Below are positions 18,465-29,602 of a stretch of 64,000 nt of DNA, piece after piece. A program made the position numbers and the translations under genes. The notes beneath the pieces were generated by a model. It saw only the letters and a program-made list of their open reading frames with translations, made no database searches and had not been told where the DNA came from. How positions within the stretch are numbered: position 1 is the stretch's first letter; every line of letters starts with the position of its first letter. The stretch comes from Paracoccus sp. MC1862 (GTDB taxonomy: Bacteria; Pseudomonadota; Alphaproteobacteria; Rhodobacterales; Rhodobacteraceae): assembly GCF_016617715.1 (NCBI RefSeq), contig NZ_CP067225.1, forward strand, positions 2,406,501 through 2,470,500, given 5' to 3'.

Positions 18465-19666
18465 CACACGGCCCCCTTTGCGGGGCGCGAGGTGGTCCAG
18501 ATCGGCCACAGCGCCACCAGGAAGAACGCGAATGCGATGATCCACAGCAGCCCCGCGCCCAAAGTCCCGAGGTCGTGGAACGCCCCCGGCCAGGTCGAGG
18601 CCGCCCAGCGCAGGCCCGCCGCCACCGGCATCAGCGCATAGCCAAGCGCGATGGTCGCGGGGGCGCGCAGAGGGCGACCGGAATGGCCGATGCTCGCCCG
18701 GCTCATCACTGCCAGCGTCATGCCGCCGATAGCGCCGATGCCGAGGATATGCAGCCCCGCGACCTCGGTTCCGAGGCCCAGCAATGCCAGTCCCCAGACG
18801 ATAAGGCCTAGCGCCAGCATCCCGTAGCCCGCATGCAGCGCCCAGAGGATCGGCTCGCCCAGCGTGGCCCGCGTCCGCCATCCCGACAGGCGCAGCGCGG
18901 CGGCCACCCCCGCCCCAAGCGCGGCGAGGCCTGTCAGCACGGCAGGCGCGGCGACCAGCGCCAGAACGGCGGTCAGGATCGCCAGCGCGATCCCGGCCAC
19001 GTCGAACCACTTGCGCGATACCGGCGGGGCGACGGCAGGGTCAGCGCGCAGCAGGGCGTTGCGGGTGAAGGCCGGGGTCACGCGGCCGCCGAGAATCGCG
19101 ATCATGGCCGAAACCGTCAGCAGGCCACCGCGCATCCCCTGCCCCTCGGTCGCCGTCCAGCCCATCCAGTCCAGATGCACCAGAAGGTTGGAAACCCAGA
19201 CCAGCGTCAGCAGGACGATGAACATCAGGTTCTGCGGCTTGGGCTTCTGCATCAGCATCGCCACCATCCGCGCGCCCAGCACCGGGATGAAGGCGAGATC
19301 GACCAGCGCCACCACGCCCGCGGGCAGCGCTCCCGAGAACCAGACAGCGACCCGGCCCGCCAACCACAGCCCGGCGACCAGCGCCACGAAGCGGTCCGAA
19401 GGCCCAGTCCCTCCGGTCCAGTTCGGCACGGCGGTCAGGAAGAACCCGCCCAGCGCGGCGGTGGCGAAGCCGAAGATCATCTCATGCGCGTGCCAGGCGA
19501 CGGGTCCGGGGCCGAAGGGCAGGTCCGTCAGGCCGGCGGTCCAGCACAGCCAGACGGCGATCGCGGCCAGGGCGTAAAGCCCTGCGGCCATGAAGAAGAC
19601 GCGCCAGCCGTCGCGGAAGATGACGGGAAGGGGCGCGGGCGAAGCGTGAGAGGCAGTCATGGTCAT
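18464..19666 (-). CDS. nnrS: NnrS family heme-copper membrane protein
   Basis: The 400-residue protein has about 12 hydrophobic helices and the NnrS hallmarks (VIFRDGWRVFFMAAGLYAL, VAWHAHEMIFGFATAALGGFFLTAVPNW, GGRVTPAFTRNALL, HILGIGAIGGMTLAVMSRASIGHSGR). NnrS proteins bind heme and copper and protect cells during NO stress; many are under NNR control. It overlaps nirI at the start (ATGA) and nirX at the end, so the three form one unit. Its position between nirI and nirX is unusual compared with the nirI-nirX pair I know from P. denitrificans. Confidence 0.93.
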   Translation of the reverse strand: MTMTASHASPAPLPVIFRDGWRVFFMAAGLYALAAIAVWLCWTAGLTDLPFGPGPVAWHAHEMIFGFATAALGGFFLTAVPNWTGGTGPSDRFVALVAGLWLAGRVAVWFSGALPAGVVALVDLAFIPVLGARMVAMLMQKPKPQNLMFIVLLTLVWVSNLLVHLDWMGWTATEGQGMRGGLLTVSAMIAILGGRVTPAFTRNALLRADPAVAPPVSRKWFDVAGIALAILTAVLALVAAPAVLTGLAALGAGVAAALRLSGWRTRATLGEPILWALHAGYGMLALGLIVWGLALLGLGTEVAGLHILGIGAIGGMTLAVMSRASIGHSGRPLRAPATIALGYALMPVAAGLRWAASTWPGAFHDLGTLGAGLLWIIAFAFFLVALWPIWTTSRPAKGAV

Positions 19667-21888
19667 GGAGTCACCTTCTGGGACCGGAAGGCCGGCGGCT
19701 GCGCCGGCGAGGCCGCGCCTGCGTGGGCGCCTGCGGGCACCTGCGTCGGTTCAAGCGGTGGGGGAACGGCGGGCGACGCGGGCGCGGTCGGGATCGGGGG
19801 CGCGGTAAAGCCTCCCGGCCCGCGCGAGCGGCGCTTGAGGACGGGGCAGGTCGCCTCGTCGTTCATGATGGTCTGGCAGCGCAGGCACATCACGCATTCA
19901 TTGGCGTTGATGCGTCCCAAGGGGTCGATGGCGCCGACCGGGCATTTGGTCTCGCACAGCCGGCACTCGCGCCCGCACTGGGGCCGGCGCTTGAGCCAGT
20001 CGAAGATCTTCAGCTTGGCCGGGATCGCCAGCCCCGCGCCGAGCGGGCAGAGATAGCGGCAGAAGAAACGCTCGATGAACAGCCCCGCCGCCAGCAGCGC
20101 CACGGCGAAGGCGACGAAGGGCCAGGGCCGCATGAAGCGCATCGAGATCGCGGTCTTGAAGGGCTCGACCTCGGCCAGGATCAGCGCCTGCTCCATCGAA
20201 TAGAAGGACAGCGCCACGATCGCCACGAACAGCGAATACTTGATGACCCAGAGCCGTTCGTGCAGCGCCTGCGGCACGGCGACCTGCCTGACCCCCAGCT
20301 TCTGGGCGGCGGCGTTCGTCAGTTCCTGCAGCGCCCCGAAGGGACACAGCCAGCCGCAGAAGACGCCGCGGCCCCAGAACAGCATCCCCAGCGCGACGGC
20401 GGACCACAGCACGAAGATCAGCGGCGCGACAAGGAAGGTCTCCCACCGGAAACCCGACAGCAACGCGTGCAGGAAGGCCACCACCTGCACGACGGAAAGC
20501 TGCGCGCCAAGCCACCAGCCCAGCACCACCAGCGTGAGGGACAGATAGGCCAGCCGCACCTGCCGCCACAGGCCCGCGCGGCGGACCAGCCATTCCTGCG
20601 CGAAAAGGACCAGCCCCAGCACCCCCAGCATCGCGCCGACAACGGCGATCTGCGGCTGCTTCTGGATCCAGAACTGCTGCCACAGCGGCAGTTCCGGCGC
20701 GGGCGGGGCAGCACGGAAGGCCTGCGGCACCGACACCTCGACCGAGACGGGCAGGCTCAGGGTGCCGCCCTCCGCCGCCGGGCGGGTGTTGGTCACGGTG
20801 ACGGTGAAGGGCTGCGTCAGGTCGATGCCGCCCTGTTCCGGGTCGGCGTTGATGCGGAACAGGCTGCGTTCGGTGAACCGAGGGACGCCCTCGGCGGCGA
20901 TGCGGTTGATCTGGGCATAGGCGTCGGCGCTCGGGGTCAGGCTGACCGCCCCTTGGGTGACGGCGATCCGCTCGAAGTTGCCCGCCCGGCGCCAGCCGGT
21001 GCCGCGATGTCCACTGACCCCGCGCGAGAAGACCGCCAGCAGCGCCTCGCCCGGCGGCGCGGCGGCCGCGGCCTCGTTGAAGCGCTGCTGGCCAAGCAGG
21101 TTCCGCCCGACCGTGGGCGGGTCGATGATGCCGGACCAGAGGTCGAGAAACGGCCCGTCCGAGGGGGTCAGCGGCTGGCGGGCGCTGGCGAAGGCCTGCG
21201 CGGCGTCGGCCATGCTGACGTAGGCATGGCCCAGCGCACCCGTGTCCACGATCCCCTGCCAGTCCAGCGGCGTGTAGCTCACGCGGTCGATGACCCCGCC
21301 ATCGTCCTGCGCGCCGGCAAGGATGCGGGCGCTGCGCAGCAGCCCGTCGCGGATCACCCCCGTGGTGACGGTGGCGCGCGAGATCACGTCCGGCATCTCC
21401 TGTCCGGCATCGGCGGGGGCGCGCATGTCAAGGTCGCGAAAGCTGCCCACATAGGCCGCGATGTCGGCGTCCGAGATGCCCAGCGTCAGCACGGGCTCCG
21501 CGTGGCGCATCAGTTCGGCGCCCGCGATGCGGCCGTCCGGCGCGACCGCCACCAGCACGTCCAGCGGCCGGCCCGAATAGCCGGTCGAGCCCGCAAGCTC
21601 CCATGTCGAGCCGATCAGGCCCAGGGTCCCCTCCTCTGCTTCGACCAGCCAGGCGGGAACCGGCGTTTCCTGCCGGGTCAGCCGGGGCGCCGTGCCGGGG
21701 GGTATCTGAAACAGGGTAGCGGCCAGTGCGGGCGTGGGTTCCGCCGGGGCAACCGCCTCGGCCTGCGCGGCCCGCCCGTATCCCGCGTCCTGCGCCGGCG
21801 CAGGGTCAGGCGCCAGGACGCACAGGGCGCCCAGCAGCAGGGCCGCGGCCAGAGAAATCATCCGGGTCATGCAATTGGGCAAAATCAT
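19663..21888 (-). CDS. nirI: NirI, NosR/NirI family regulatory flavo-iron-sulfur membrane protein
   Basis: The protein is 741 residues from ATG 21888 (ATG 21870 is an alternative). It has a signal peptide, a large periplasmic FMN-binding domain (about 40-400) and membrane helices. Two cysteine motifs of the family, CGWLCPFGALQ and CRYLCPLGAG, are present. Toward the C-terminus are two ferredoxin-like clusters (CRLCETKCPVGAID and CVMCLRCQ with a later CP). NirI is required for nirS expression in Paracoccus and probably transfers electrons across the membrane. The C-terminal tail is Pro/Ala-rich. It is divergent from nirS. Confidence 0.94.
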   Translation of the reverse strand: MILPNCMTRMISLAAALLLGALCVLAPDPAPAQDAGYGRAAQAEAVAPAEPTPALAATLFQIPPGTAPRLTRQETPVPAWLVEAEEGTLGLIGSTWELAGSTGYSGRPLDVLVAVAPDGRIAGAELMRHAEPVLTLGISDADIAAYVGSFRDLDMRAPADAGQEMPDVISRATVTTGVIRDGLLRSARILAGAQDDGGVIDRVSYTPLDWQGIVDTGALGHAYVSMADAAQAFASARQPLTPSDGPFLDLWSGIIDPPTVGRNLLGQQRFNEAAAAAPPGEALLAVFSRGVSGHRGTGWRRAGNFERIAVTQGAVSLTPSADAYAQINRIAAEGVPRFTERSLFRINADPEQGGIDLTQPFTVTVTNTRPAAEGGTLSLPVSVEVSVPQAFRAAPPAPELPLWQQFWIQKQPQIAVVGAMLGVLGLVLFAQEWLVRRAGLWRQVRLAYLSLTLVVLGWWLGAQLSVVQVVAFLHALLSGFRWETFLVAPLIFVLWSAVALGMLFWGRGVFCGWLCPFGALQELTNAAAQKLGVRQVAVPQALHERLWVIKYSLFVAIVALSFYSMEQALILAEVEPFKTAISMRFMRPWPFVAFAVALLAAGLFIERFFCRYLCPLGAGLAIPAKLKIFDWLKRRPQCGRECRLCETKCPVGAIDPLGRINANECVMCLRCQTIMNDEATCPVLKRRSRGPGGFTAPPIPTAPASPAVPPPLEPTQVPAGAHAGAASPAQPPAFRSQKVTP

Positions 21889-21985
21889 CGACAATCCCGT
21901 CCGGCCCTTGCTAGCCTGGCGGTCGCGGCAAAGCGTCGCGCCGGGCCGCCAGGCGCCACATTCGCGCAGTTTCATTGCGCCGACC

Positions 21986-24055
<2,070 letters not shown>

Positions 24056-24071
24056 TCGTCTGACCTGCAAA

Positions 24072-24099
24072 GGGGCGCGCAGTGCAACCTGCGCGCCCC
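24072..24099 (+). promoter_or_regulatory. Perfect hairpin in the nirS-nirE gap (attenuator or mRNA stabiliser)
   Basis: GGGGCGCGCAG (24072-24082) pairs perfectly with CTGCGCGCCCC (24089-24099) around the loop TGCAAC. This is an 11-bp, all but two G-C stem located 16 bp after the nirS stop and 37 bp before nirE. No T run follows, so it is not a classical terminator. Partial read-through or 3' protection of the nirS message would give far more NirS than heme d1 biosynthesis enzymes. Confidence 0.75.
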
Positions 24100-24136
24100 A
24101 CCTCTCCCCAGCACAAAGCCGCAAGGGAAAACGCAT

Positions 24137-24922
24137 ATGGCGGGCAAGGTCTTTCTCATCGGCGCAGGGCCGGGCGATCCCGAACTGCTGACGGTCCGCG
24201 CGATGCGCCTGCTGCAATCGGCCGAGGTCGTGGTCCACGACCGCCTCGTCAGCCCCGAGATCATGGCGCTGCTTCCTTCTTCCGCCCGCCGCATTTCCGT
24301 GGGCAAGTCCGCTGGCTTCCATTCCGTCCCGCAGGACCAGATCAACGAGCTTCTGGTCCGCCTTGCGCGCGAGGGCCACACCGTCCTGCGCCTGAAGGGC
24401 GGCGATCCCCTGATCTTCGGCCGAGGGTCGGAAGAGGCCGAGGAGCTGGCCGCCGCAGGCGTTGCCTATTCCTATGTCCCCGGCATCACCGCCGCCCAGG
24501 GCGCGGCCTCTTCGACCGGCGTGCCGCTGACCCATCGCGGGCTGGCCACCGGTGTGCGCTATGTCACCGGTCACCGTGCCCGCGACGAGGTGCTGGAGCT
24601 TGACTGGGAAAGCCTCGCCGATCCCGAAACCACGCTGGTCGTCTACATGGGCGCGGCGAACATGGCGGAAATCGCCGCCCGGCTGATCGCCGCGGGAATG
24701 CCCGTGGACCTGCCGGTACTGGCCGTGGCTCATGCCACGACGCCGCGCGAGGCGCGGATGCGGTCCAACCTGACCCAGATCGGCGCCGACCTTGCGCGCG
24801 CGCCGATGGAGGCGCCGGTCCTGTTCATGATCGGTCGCGTCGCCGGCCTTTACGACACCGCCGCCCTGCCCCTGCCGCGCGAGCTTCGCGGCACGCATCT
24901 GCGTGTGGTGGGGAATGGCTGA
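24137..24922 (+). CDS. nirE: Uroporphyrinogen-III C-methyltransferase NirE
   Basis: The 261-residue protein is an S-adenosylmethionine-dependent methyltransferase that makes precorrin-2, the first committed step to heme d1. Family motifs are VFLIGAGPGDPELLTVRAMR, VHDRLVSPEI, LRLKGGDPLIFGRGSEE and the GITAAQGAASSTGVPLTHRG loop. It lacks the CysG dehydrogenase/chelatase domain. It is part of the nirECFDLGHJN biosynthesis operon; the nirC ATG lies inside its end. Confidence 0.96.
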   Translation: MAGKVFLIGAGPGDPELLTVRAMRLLQSAEVVVHDRLVSPEIMALLPSSARRISVGKSAGFHSVPQDQINELLVRLAREGHTVLRLKGGDPLIFGRGSEEAEELAAAGVAYSYVPGITAAQGAASSTGVPLTHRGLATGVRYVTGHRARDEVLELDWESLADPETTLVVYMGAANMAEIAARLIAAGMPVDLPVLAVAHATTPREARMRSNLTQIGADLARAPMEAPVLFMIGRVAGLYDTAALPLPRELRGTHLRVVGNG

Positions 24923-25238
24923 CGCATGGCTGATCGGCGCGGTCATCGCGGCGGTGGCCTCAGCGGCGGTGGCGGCAACCGAGATCGCGCCCCCGCGGCA
25001 GGCCGAACTTGAACATATGGTGATCCAGGACTGCGGCTCTTGCCACGGCCTGACGCTGAAGGGAGGGTTGGGCAAGCCCATCACTCCCGCCGACCTGGCG
25101 GACCACGACCCCGAGGGACTGGCCGCGATCATCCTCGACGGCGTCCCCGGAACGGCGATGCCGCCCTGGCGTCCCCTCATCACCGAGGCCGAGGCGCTGT
25201 GGATCGCCGACTACCTGATGAAGGAGAAGACCGAATGA
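24915..25238 (+). CDS. nirC: NirC, periplasmic c-type cytochrome (c55X type)
   Basis: The 107-residue protein has a signal peptide (MADAWLIGAVIAAVASAAVA), heme-binding CGSCH at 40-44 and a C-terminal GTAMPPWRPLITEAEALWIADYL typical of small class I cytochromes. NirC can donate electrons to NirS and is thought to take part in heme d1 maturation. The ATG at 24915 overlaps the last codons of nirE; the GTG at 24903 is a less likely start. Confidence 0.92.
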   Translation: MADAWLIGAVIAAVASAAVAATEIAPPRQAELEHMVIQDCGSCHGLTLKGGLGKPITPADLADHDPEGLAAIILDGVPGTAMPPWRPLITEAEALWIADYLMKEKTE

Positions 25239-26428
25239 TCCGCGCCTGCCTCGCCGCCCTCGCGCTGGCCCTGCCCATGGCAGCCAATGCTCAAGGTGCC
25301 GCAGAGTCCGCCGCCCTCGCTGGTCCCTCTGACGAACCGCGCGGAACGGGCGACCTTGGCGTGGTGATCGAGCGGGCGACGGGATCGGTCCTTGTCGTGG
25401 ACCAGTCCGACCGGGCTGCCCTGTGCCGGGTCGAGGGGCTGGGGGATCTCTCGCACGCCTCGCTGACCTTCTCGCCCGACGAACGTTTCGCCTATGTCTT
25501 CGGCCGCGACGGCGGACTGTCCAAGGTGGATATCCTGACCTGCAGGCTGGAAAACCGCGTCGTGCAGGGCGGCAACGCGATCGGCGGCGCGATCTCGGAC
25601 GACGGCAGGCTGGTCGCGGTGTCGAACTATGAACCCGGCGGGGTCAAGGTCTTCGACGCCGACACGCTGGAGCAAGTCGCAGACATCCCGATGGAGTCGA
25701 AGACGGTCGGGCTGGCCGATGCGCCCGGTTCCCGCTTCGTCGTGGCGACGTGGGACACGGGCGAGGTCTGGGTGCTGGATCACTCCGCCGACCCCGCGAA
25801 CCCGCAGATCACCCGGATCGAGGGCGTGGGCGCGAACCCCTATGACGCGCTGATGACCTCGGACGGGCGGACCTACATCGTGGGGCTGTTCGGGGAAAAG
25901 GGCCTGACCACCATCGACCTGTGGGCCGACCCGCCCCAGCCGCGCCGCATCCTGCCCGATTACGGCAAGAACGAGCCCGACCTGCCCGTCTACAAGATGC
26001 CGCATCTGCAGGGCTGGACGCTTGCAGGGTCCACCTATGCCCTGCCCGCCGTGGGGCTGCACCAGGTGCTCTGGGCCGATGCCGAAAGCGGCGAGGAAAC
26101 CGGCCGCACCGCCGTCGCGGGCCAGCCGATCTTCGTCACCGCCCGCCCCGACGGGCGCGAACTGTGGGTGAACTTCGCCATGCCCGACAACGGCACCGTG
26201 CAGGTGATCGACAGCATGACCCATGAGGTGAAAGAGACGCTGGAACCCGGAAACGGCATCCTGCACATGGAGTTCACGCCGCGCGGGCGAGAGGTTTGGC
26301 TCTCCGCCCGCGACGACAACAAGGTCGTGATCCACGACGCCCGCACCTACGAGAAGCTGGGCGAGATCGAGGCGCAGGCCCCTTCCGGCATCTTCTTCAC
26401 TGCCCGCGCCCACAGGACCGGGCTATGA
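25235..26428 (+). CDS. nirF: Heme d1 biosynthesis protein NirF
   Basis: The 397-residue protein has a signal peptide (MIRACLAALALALPMAANAQ) and a beta-propeller resembling the d1 domain of NirS but without a heme c domain. NirF is a periplasmic dehydrogenase that introduces the acrylate double bond in the last step of heme d1 synthesis. Recognisable segments include LTFSPDERFAYVFGRDGGLS, VSNYEPGGVKVFD and GILHMEFTPRGREVWLSARD. Start and stop overlap nirC and nirD (ATGA at both ends). Confidence 0.94.
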   Translation: MIRACLAALALALPMAANAQGAAESAALAGPSDEPRGTGDLGVVIERATGSVLVVDQSDRAALCRVEGLGDLSHASLTFSPDERFAYVFGRDGGLSKVDILTCRLENRVVQGGNAIGGAISDDGRLVAVSNYEPGGVKVFDADTLEQVADIPMESKTVGLADAPGSRFVVATWDTGEVWVLDHSADPANPQITRIEGVGANPYDALMTSDGRTYIVGLFGEKGLTTIDLWADPPQPRRILPDYGKNEPDLPVYKMPHLQGWTLAGSTYALPAVGLHQVLWADAESGEETGRTAVAGQPIFVTARPDGRELWVNFAMPDNGTVQVIDSMTHEVKETLEPGNGILHMEFTPRGREVWLSARDDNKVVIHDARTYEKLGEIEAQAPSGIFFTARAHRTGL

Positions 26429-27405
26429 CGGAACTTTCGCCCGACTGCCTCGACACCCGACTGCTGGACGAGTTTCAGCGCGATCTTCCCTTGGTCCCCC
26501 GACCCTTTGCGGCAATGGCCGATGCTTTGGGGACGACCGAGACGGACGTGCTGAACCGGCTGCAACGGCTGCAGGACTGCGGCCGGATCAGCCGCGTGGG
26601 CGCGACCTGCCGGCCGAACACGGCGGGCGCCTCGACGCTGGCGGCGCTGGCGATCCCCGAGGACCGCATCGAGGAGGTCGCGGCGGTGGTCAGCGCCGAG
26701 CCGGGCGTGAACCACTCCTACCTGCGCGAGGACCGTTGGAACCTGTGGTTCGTCGCCACCGCGCCCTCGGAACCTGAGCTTGCCGCCTCGCTGGCCCGGA
26801 TCGAGACGGCCTCCGGCCTGCCGGTCCTGTCGCTGCCGCTGGTGCGGCCCTTCAACATCGATCTCGGCTTCCGCCTGCGCGGCCCGCGCCAGCCGCTGGG
26901 GCTGGACCGCGCCCCCGACATGGACGTGCTGCGCGAGGACGACCGCCCGCTGATGCAGGCGCTGTCCAATGGGCTGGACCTCGTCCCTATCCCCTTCGCC
27001 GTGCTGGCCGAACGGCTGGGTCGCGACGAGCCCGAGGTCATCGTCCGCATCAAGGCGTTGGCCGAGGCTCGCATCCTGACCCGAGTTGGCGTGATCGTGC
27101 GCCACCGGGCGCTGGGCTGGGCGGCGAATGCGATGGTGGTCTGGCAACTGCCCGAAGGTGCCATCGAAGCCGCAGGCCGGGCGCTGTCGCAGGTGCCGGG
27201 GGTGACGCTCTGCTACCAGCGCCGGCTTGTGCCGGGTGTCTGGGACTGGCCGCTGTTCTGCATGATCCATGCCCGCTCGCGCGAGGAAGCGATGGAGGTG
27301 CTGGACCGCGCCCGCGCCCTGCCGGAACTGGCCGGGTTGCCCCACAAGATCCTGTTCTCGACCCGCTGCTTCAAGCAGCGCGGCGCATTGATCGAGGCCG
27401 CATGA
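26425..27405 (+). CDS. nirD: Fused siroheme decarboxylase subunits NirD-NirL
   Basis: The 326-residue protein contains two AsnC/Lrp-fold modules in tandem: module one begins near residue 9 (LDTRLLDEFQRDLPLVPRPF) and module two near 172 (DDRPLMQALSNGLDLVPIPF). Each has an HTH-like part followed by a RAM-like domain (PGVNHSYLREDRWNLWFVA and PGVTLCYQRRLVPGVWDWPLF). The Nir DLGH proteins decarboxylate siroheme to didecarboxysiroheme. A NirDL fusion is known from Paracoccus. It overlaps nirF and nirG by ATGA. Confidence 0.93.
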   Translation: MTELSPDCLDTRLLDEFQRDLPLVPRPFAAMADALGTTETDVLNRLQRLQDCGRISRVGATCRPNTAGASTLAALAIPEDRIEEVAAVVSAEPGVNHSYLREDRWNLWFVATAPSEPELAASLARIETASGLPVLSLPLVRPFNIDLGFRLRGPRQPLGLDRAPDMDVLREDDRPLMQALSNGLDLVPIPFAVLAERLGRDEPEVIVRIKALAEARILTRVGVIVRHRALGWAANAMVVWQLPEGAIEAAGRALSQVPGVTLCYQRRLVPGVWDWPLFCMIHARSREEAMEVLDRARALPELAGLPHKILFSTRCFKQRGALIEAA

Positions 27406-27884
27406 CCCGACCCTCCCGCACCGTCCTGCCGCCCGAGGCGCTGGACCCGACCGACCGCACCATCCTGAACGCCCTGCAGGACGGCTTTCCCCTGACCCCC
27501 CGCCCCTATGACGACGCGGGCGCGGCACTTGGCATCACCGGCGAAAATCTGATCGCCCGCCTGACCCGGCTGCGGGACCTGGGCGCGATCACCCGATTCG
27601 GTCCCTTCTTCGACGCGGCCGCGATGGGCGGGGCCTTCTGCCTTTGCGCGATGGCCGTGCCCGCCGACCGCTTCGACGAGGTCCTGACCAAGGTCAATGC
27701 GCATCCCGAGGTCGCGCATAACTATGAGCGCACCCACGCGCTGAACATGTGGTTCGTGCTGGCGACCGATGTGCCCAAGGGGATCGAGCGGACGGCGCAG
27801 GCGATCGAGGACGAGACGGGGCTGAAGGTGATGCTGTTTCCCAAGCTGGAAGAATATTTCATCGGCTTCCGGGTGCAGGCATGA
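27402..27884 (+). CDS. nirG: Siroheme decarboxylase subunit NirG
   Basis: The 160-residue single AsnC/Lrp-fold module (LDPTDRTILNALQDGFPLTPRP, then HPEVAHNYERTHALNMWFVLA) acts with NirDL and NirH in siroheme decarboxylation. The DNA-binding-like domain of this family is not thought to act as a regulator. It is coupled on both sides by ATGA overlaps. Confidence 0.92.
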   Translation: MTRPSRTVLPPEALDPTDRTILNALQDGFPLTPRPYDDAGAALGITGENLIARLTRLRDLGAITRFGPFFDAAAMGGAFCLCAMAVPADRFDEVLTKVNAHPEVAHNYERTHALNMWFVLATDVPKGIERTAQAIEDETGLKVMLFPKLEEYFIGFRVQA

Positions 27885-28366
27885 CCCCGCTCGACGCCAT
27901 CGACCGCCAACTCATCCGGGCGACGCAAGCCGGGCTGCCGCTGGTGGCCGAGCCTTACGCCGCGGTCGCGGAAGCCGTGGGGCTGACCGAGACCGAGGTG
28001 ATCGCCCTCCTGTCCGCGATGCAGGACCGGGGCATCATCCGCCGCATCGCTGTCGCCCCGAACCATTATGCGCTGGGCATGACCGCCAACGGGATGAGCG
28101 TCTGGGACGTGGCCGACGACCGCATCAGCGAACTCGGCGCCCGGATCGGGGCGTTGCCTTTCGTCACTCATTGCTACCAGCGCCCCCGCGCCCTGCCAGA
28201 CTGGCCCTACAACCTGTTCGCCATGCTACACGGCAGCAGCCGCGAGGAAGTCGAGGCCAAGCGCGGCGAAGTGTCCGCCATCCTTGGTGACACTTGCCGG
28301 GGCCACGATATCCTCTATTCGACCCGCATCCTGAAGAAGACCGGGCTGCGCCTGCGCGATGAATGA
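27881..28366 (+). CDS. nirH: Siroheme decarboxylase subunit NirH
   Basis: The 161-residue module (LDAIDRQLIRATQAGLPLVAEP, RRIAVAPNHYALGMTANGMSVWDV, LPFVTHCYQRPRALPDWPYNL) is the fourth of the Nir DLGH set. The YQRPR...WPYNLF block corresponds to the active-site region of siroheme decarboxylases. The start at 27881 overlaps the nirG stop; the longer frame from 27749 is a shadow of nirG. Confidence 0.93.
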   Translation: MTPLDAIDRQLIRATQAGLPLVAEPYAAVAEAVGLTETEVIALLSAMQDRGIIRRIAVAPNHYALGMTANGMSVWDVADDRISELGARIGALPFVTHCYQRPRALPDWPYNLFAMLHGSSREEVEAKRGEVSAILGDTCRGHDILYSTRILKKTGLRLRDE

Positions 28367-28378
28367 AAGGGGCCGCCC

Positions 28379-29602
28379 ATGTTCCGCCTGACCCAGTATA
28401 TGCACCAGCTTGTCGAGCCGTCCCCTGTCCGGCGTCGCGGCACGCCCGGATCGGTCAAGCCGGTGGTGATCTGGAACCTGACCCGGACCTGCAACCTCAA
28501 GTGCCGGCATTGCTATACCGTGTCCTCGGACCACGTCTTTCCGGGCGAGCTGACCCATGAGCAGGCGCTGGGCGTGCTGGACGACCTGTCGGCCTTCCGC
28601 ATCCCCGCCCTGATCCTGTCGGGCGGCGAGCCGCTCAGCCGCTTCGACTTCTGGGAACTGGCCGAACGGGCGCGTGAGTTGGACTTCCGCCACCTGTCGC
28701 TGTCCACCAACGGCACGAAGCTGGGAGAGCCGGACGTGGCCGACCGCGTGGCGGCGCTGGGCTTCGACTACGTGGGGATCAGCCTCGACGGGATCGGGGC
28801 CACGAACGACTGGTTCCGGGGCGTCGAGGGCGCCTTCGCCAATGCCTTGGCGGGCGTGCGCGCCTGCAAGGCGAGGGGCGTCAAGGTCGGGCTGCGCTTC
28901 ACCATCACCAAGGACAACGGCGACCAGTTGCCGCAGATGCTCGACCTGTGCGAATCCGAAGGCGTGGACAAGTTCTACCTGTCGCACCTCGTCTATGCCG
29001 GCCGCGGCGACAAGCACCGGGGCGAGGATCAGGAACACGCCCATACCCGCCGCGCGATGGACCTGCTGATCGAGCACGGCTGGGACGCGGTGTCCAATGG
29101 CCGCCCGCTGGAGATCGTGACGGGCAACAACGACGCCGACGCCGTGTGGTTCATGCGCTGGGCCGAACGCAACTTCGATGCCGCCACTGTGGCCCATGTC
29201 CGCGAGCATCTGGTGGCTTGGGGCGGGAACTCCTCGGGGCTGGGCGTCGCCAACATCGACCCACAGGGCAAGGTCCATCCCGACACCTACTGGTCGGACT
29301 ACACGATCGGCTCGGTCAAGGAAAAGCCGTTCACCGAATGGTGGACGGGGGACGATCCGATGCTGGCCACGCTGCGGACCCGCCCGCGCCCGCTGAAGGG
29401 GCGCTGCGGCGCCTGCGCCTTCAAGGACGTCTGCGGCGGCAACACCCGCATCCGCGCCCTGCAACTGACCGGCGACCCCTGGGCCGAGGACCCGGCCTGC
29501 TACATGTCCAATGCCGAGATCGGGGTCGAGGACGACCTCGAACGGCTGACCGTGACGCCCTTCCGTGGAAAAAGCCATGACCCCGCGCATCGTTTCTTCT
29601 GA
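28379..29602 (+). CDS. nirJ: Heme d1 biosynthesis radical SAM protein NirJ
   Basis: The 407-residue protein has the radical-SAM cluster C38-NLK-C42-RH-C45, the SAM-binding GGEP ([12 protein letters not shown]) and a C-terminal SPASM-like cysteine set starting C343-GA-C346 with C352. It removes the propionate side chains at C3 and C8 of didecarboxysiroheme and leaves oxo groups. It is 12 bp after nirH. Its stop codon touches the first base of repeat copy 4, and its 3' end overlaps the nirN start. Confidence 0.96.
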   Translation: MFRLTQYMHQLVEPSPVRRRGTPGSVKPVVIWNLTRTCNLKCRHCYTVSSDHVFPGELTHEQALGVLDDLSAFRIPALILSGGEPLSRFDFWELAERARELDFRHLSLSTNGTKLGEPDVADRVAALGFDYVGISLDGIGATNDWFRGVEGAFANALAGVRACKARGVKVGLRFTITKDNGDQLPQMLDLCESEGVDKFYLSHLVYAGRGDKHRGEDQEHAHTRRAMDLLIEHGWDAVSNGRPLEIVTGNNDADAVWFMRWAERNFDAATVAHVREHLVAWGGNSSGLGVANIDPQGKVHPDTYWSDYTIGSVKEKPFTEWWTGDDPMLATLRTRPRPLKGRCGACAFKDVCGGNTRIRALQLTGDPWAEDPACYMSNAEIGVEDDLERLTVTPFRGKSHDPAHRFF

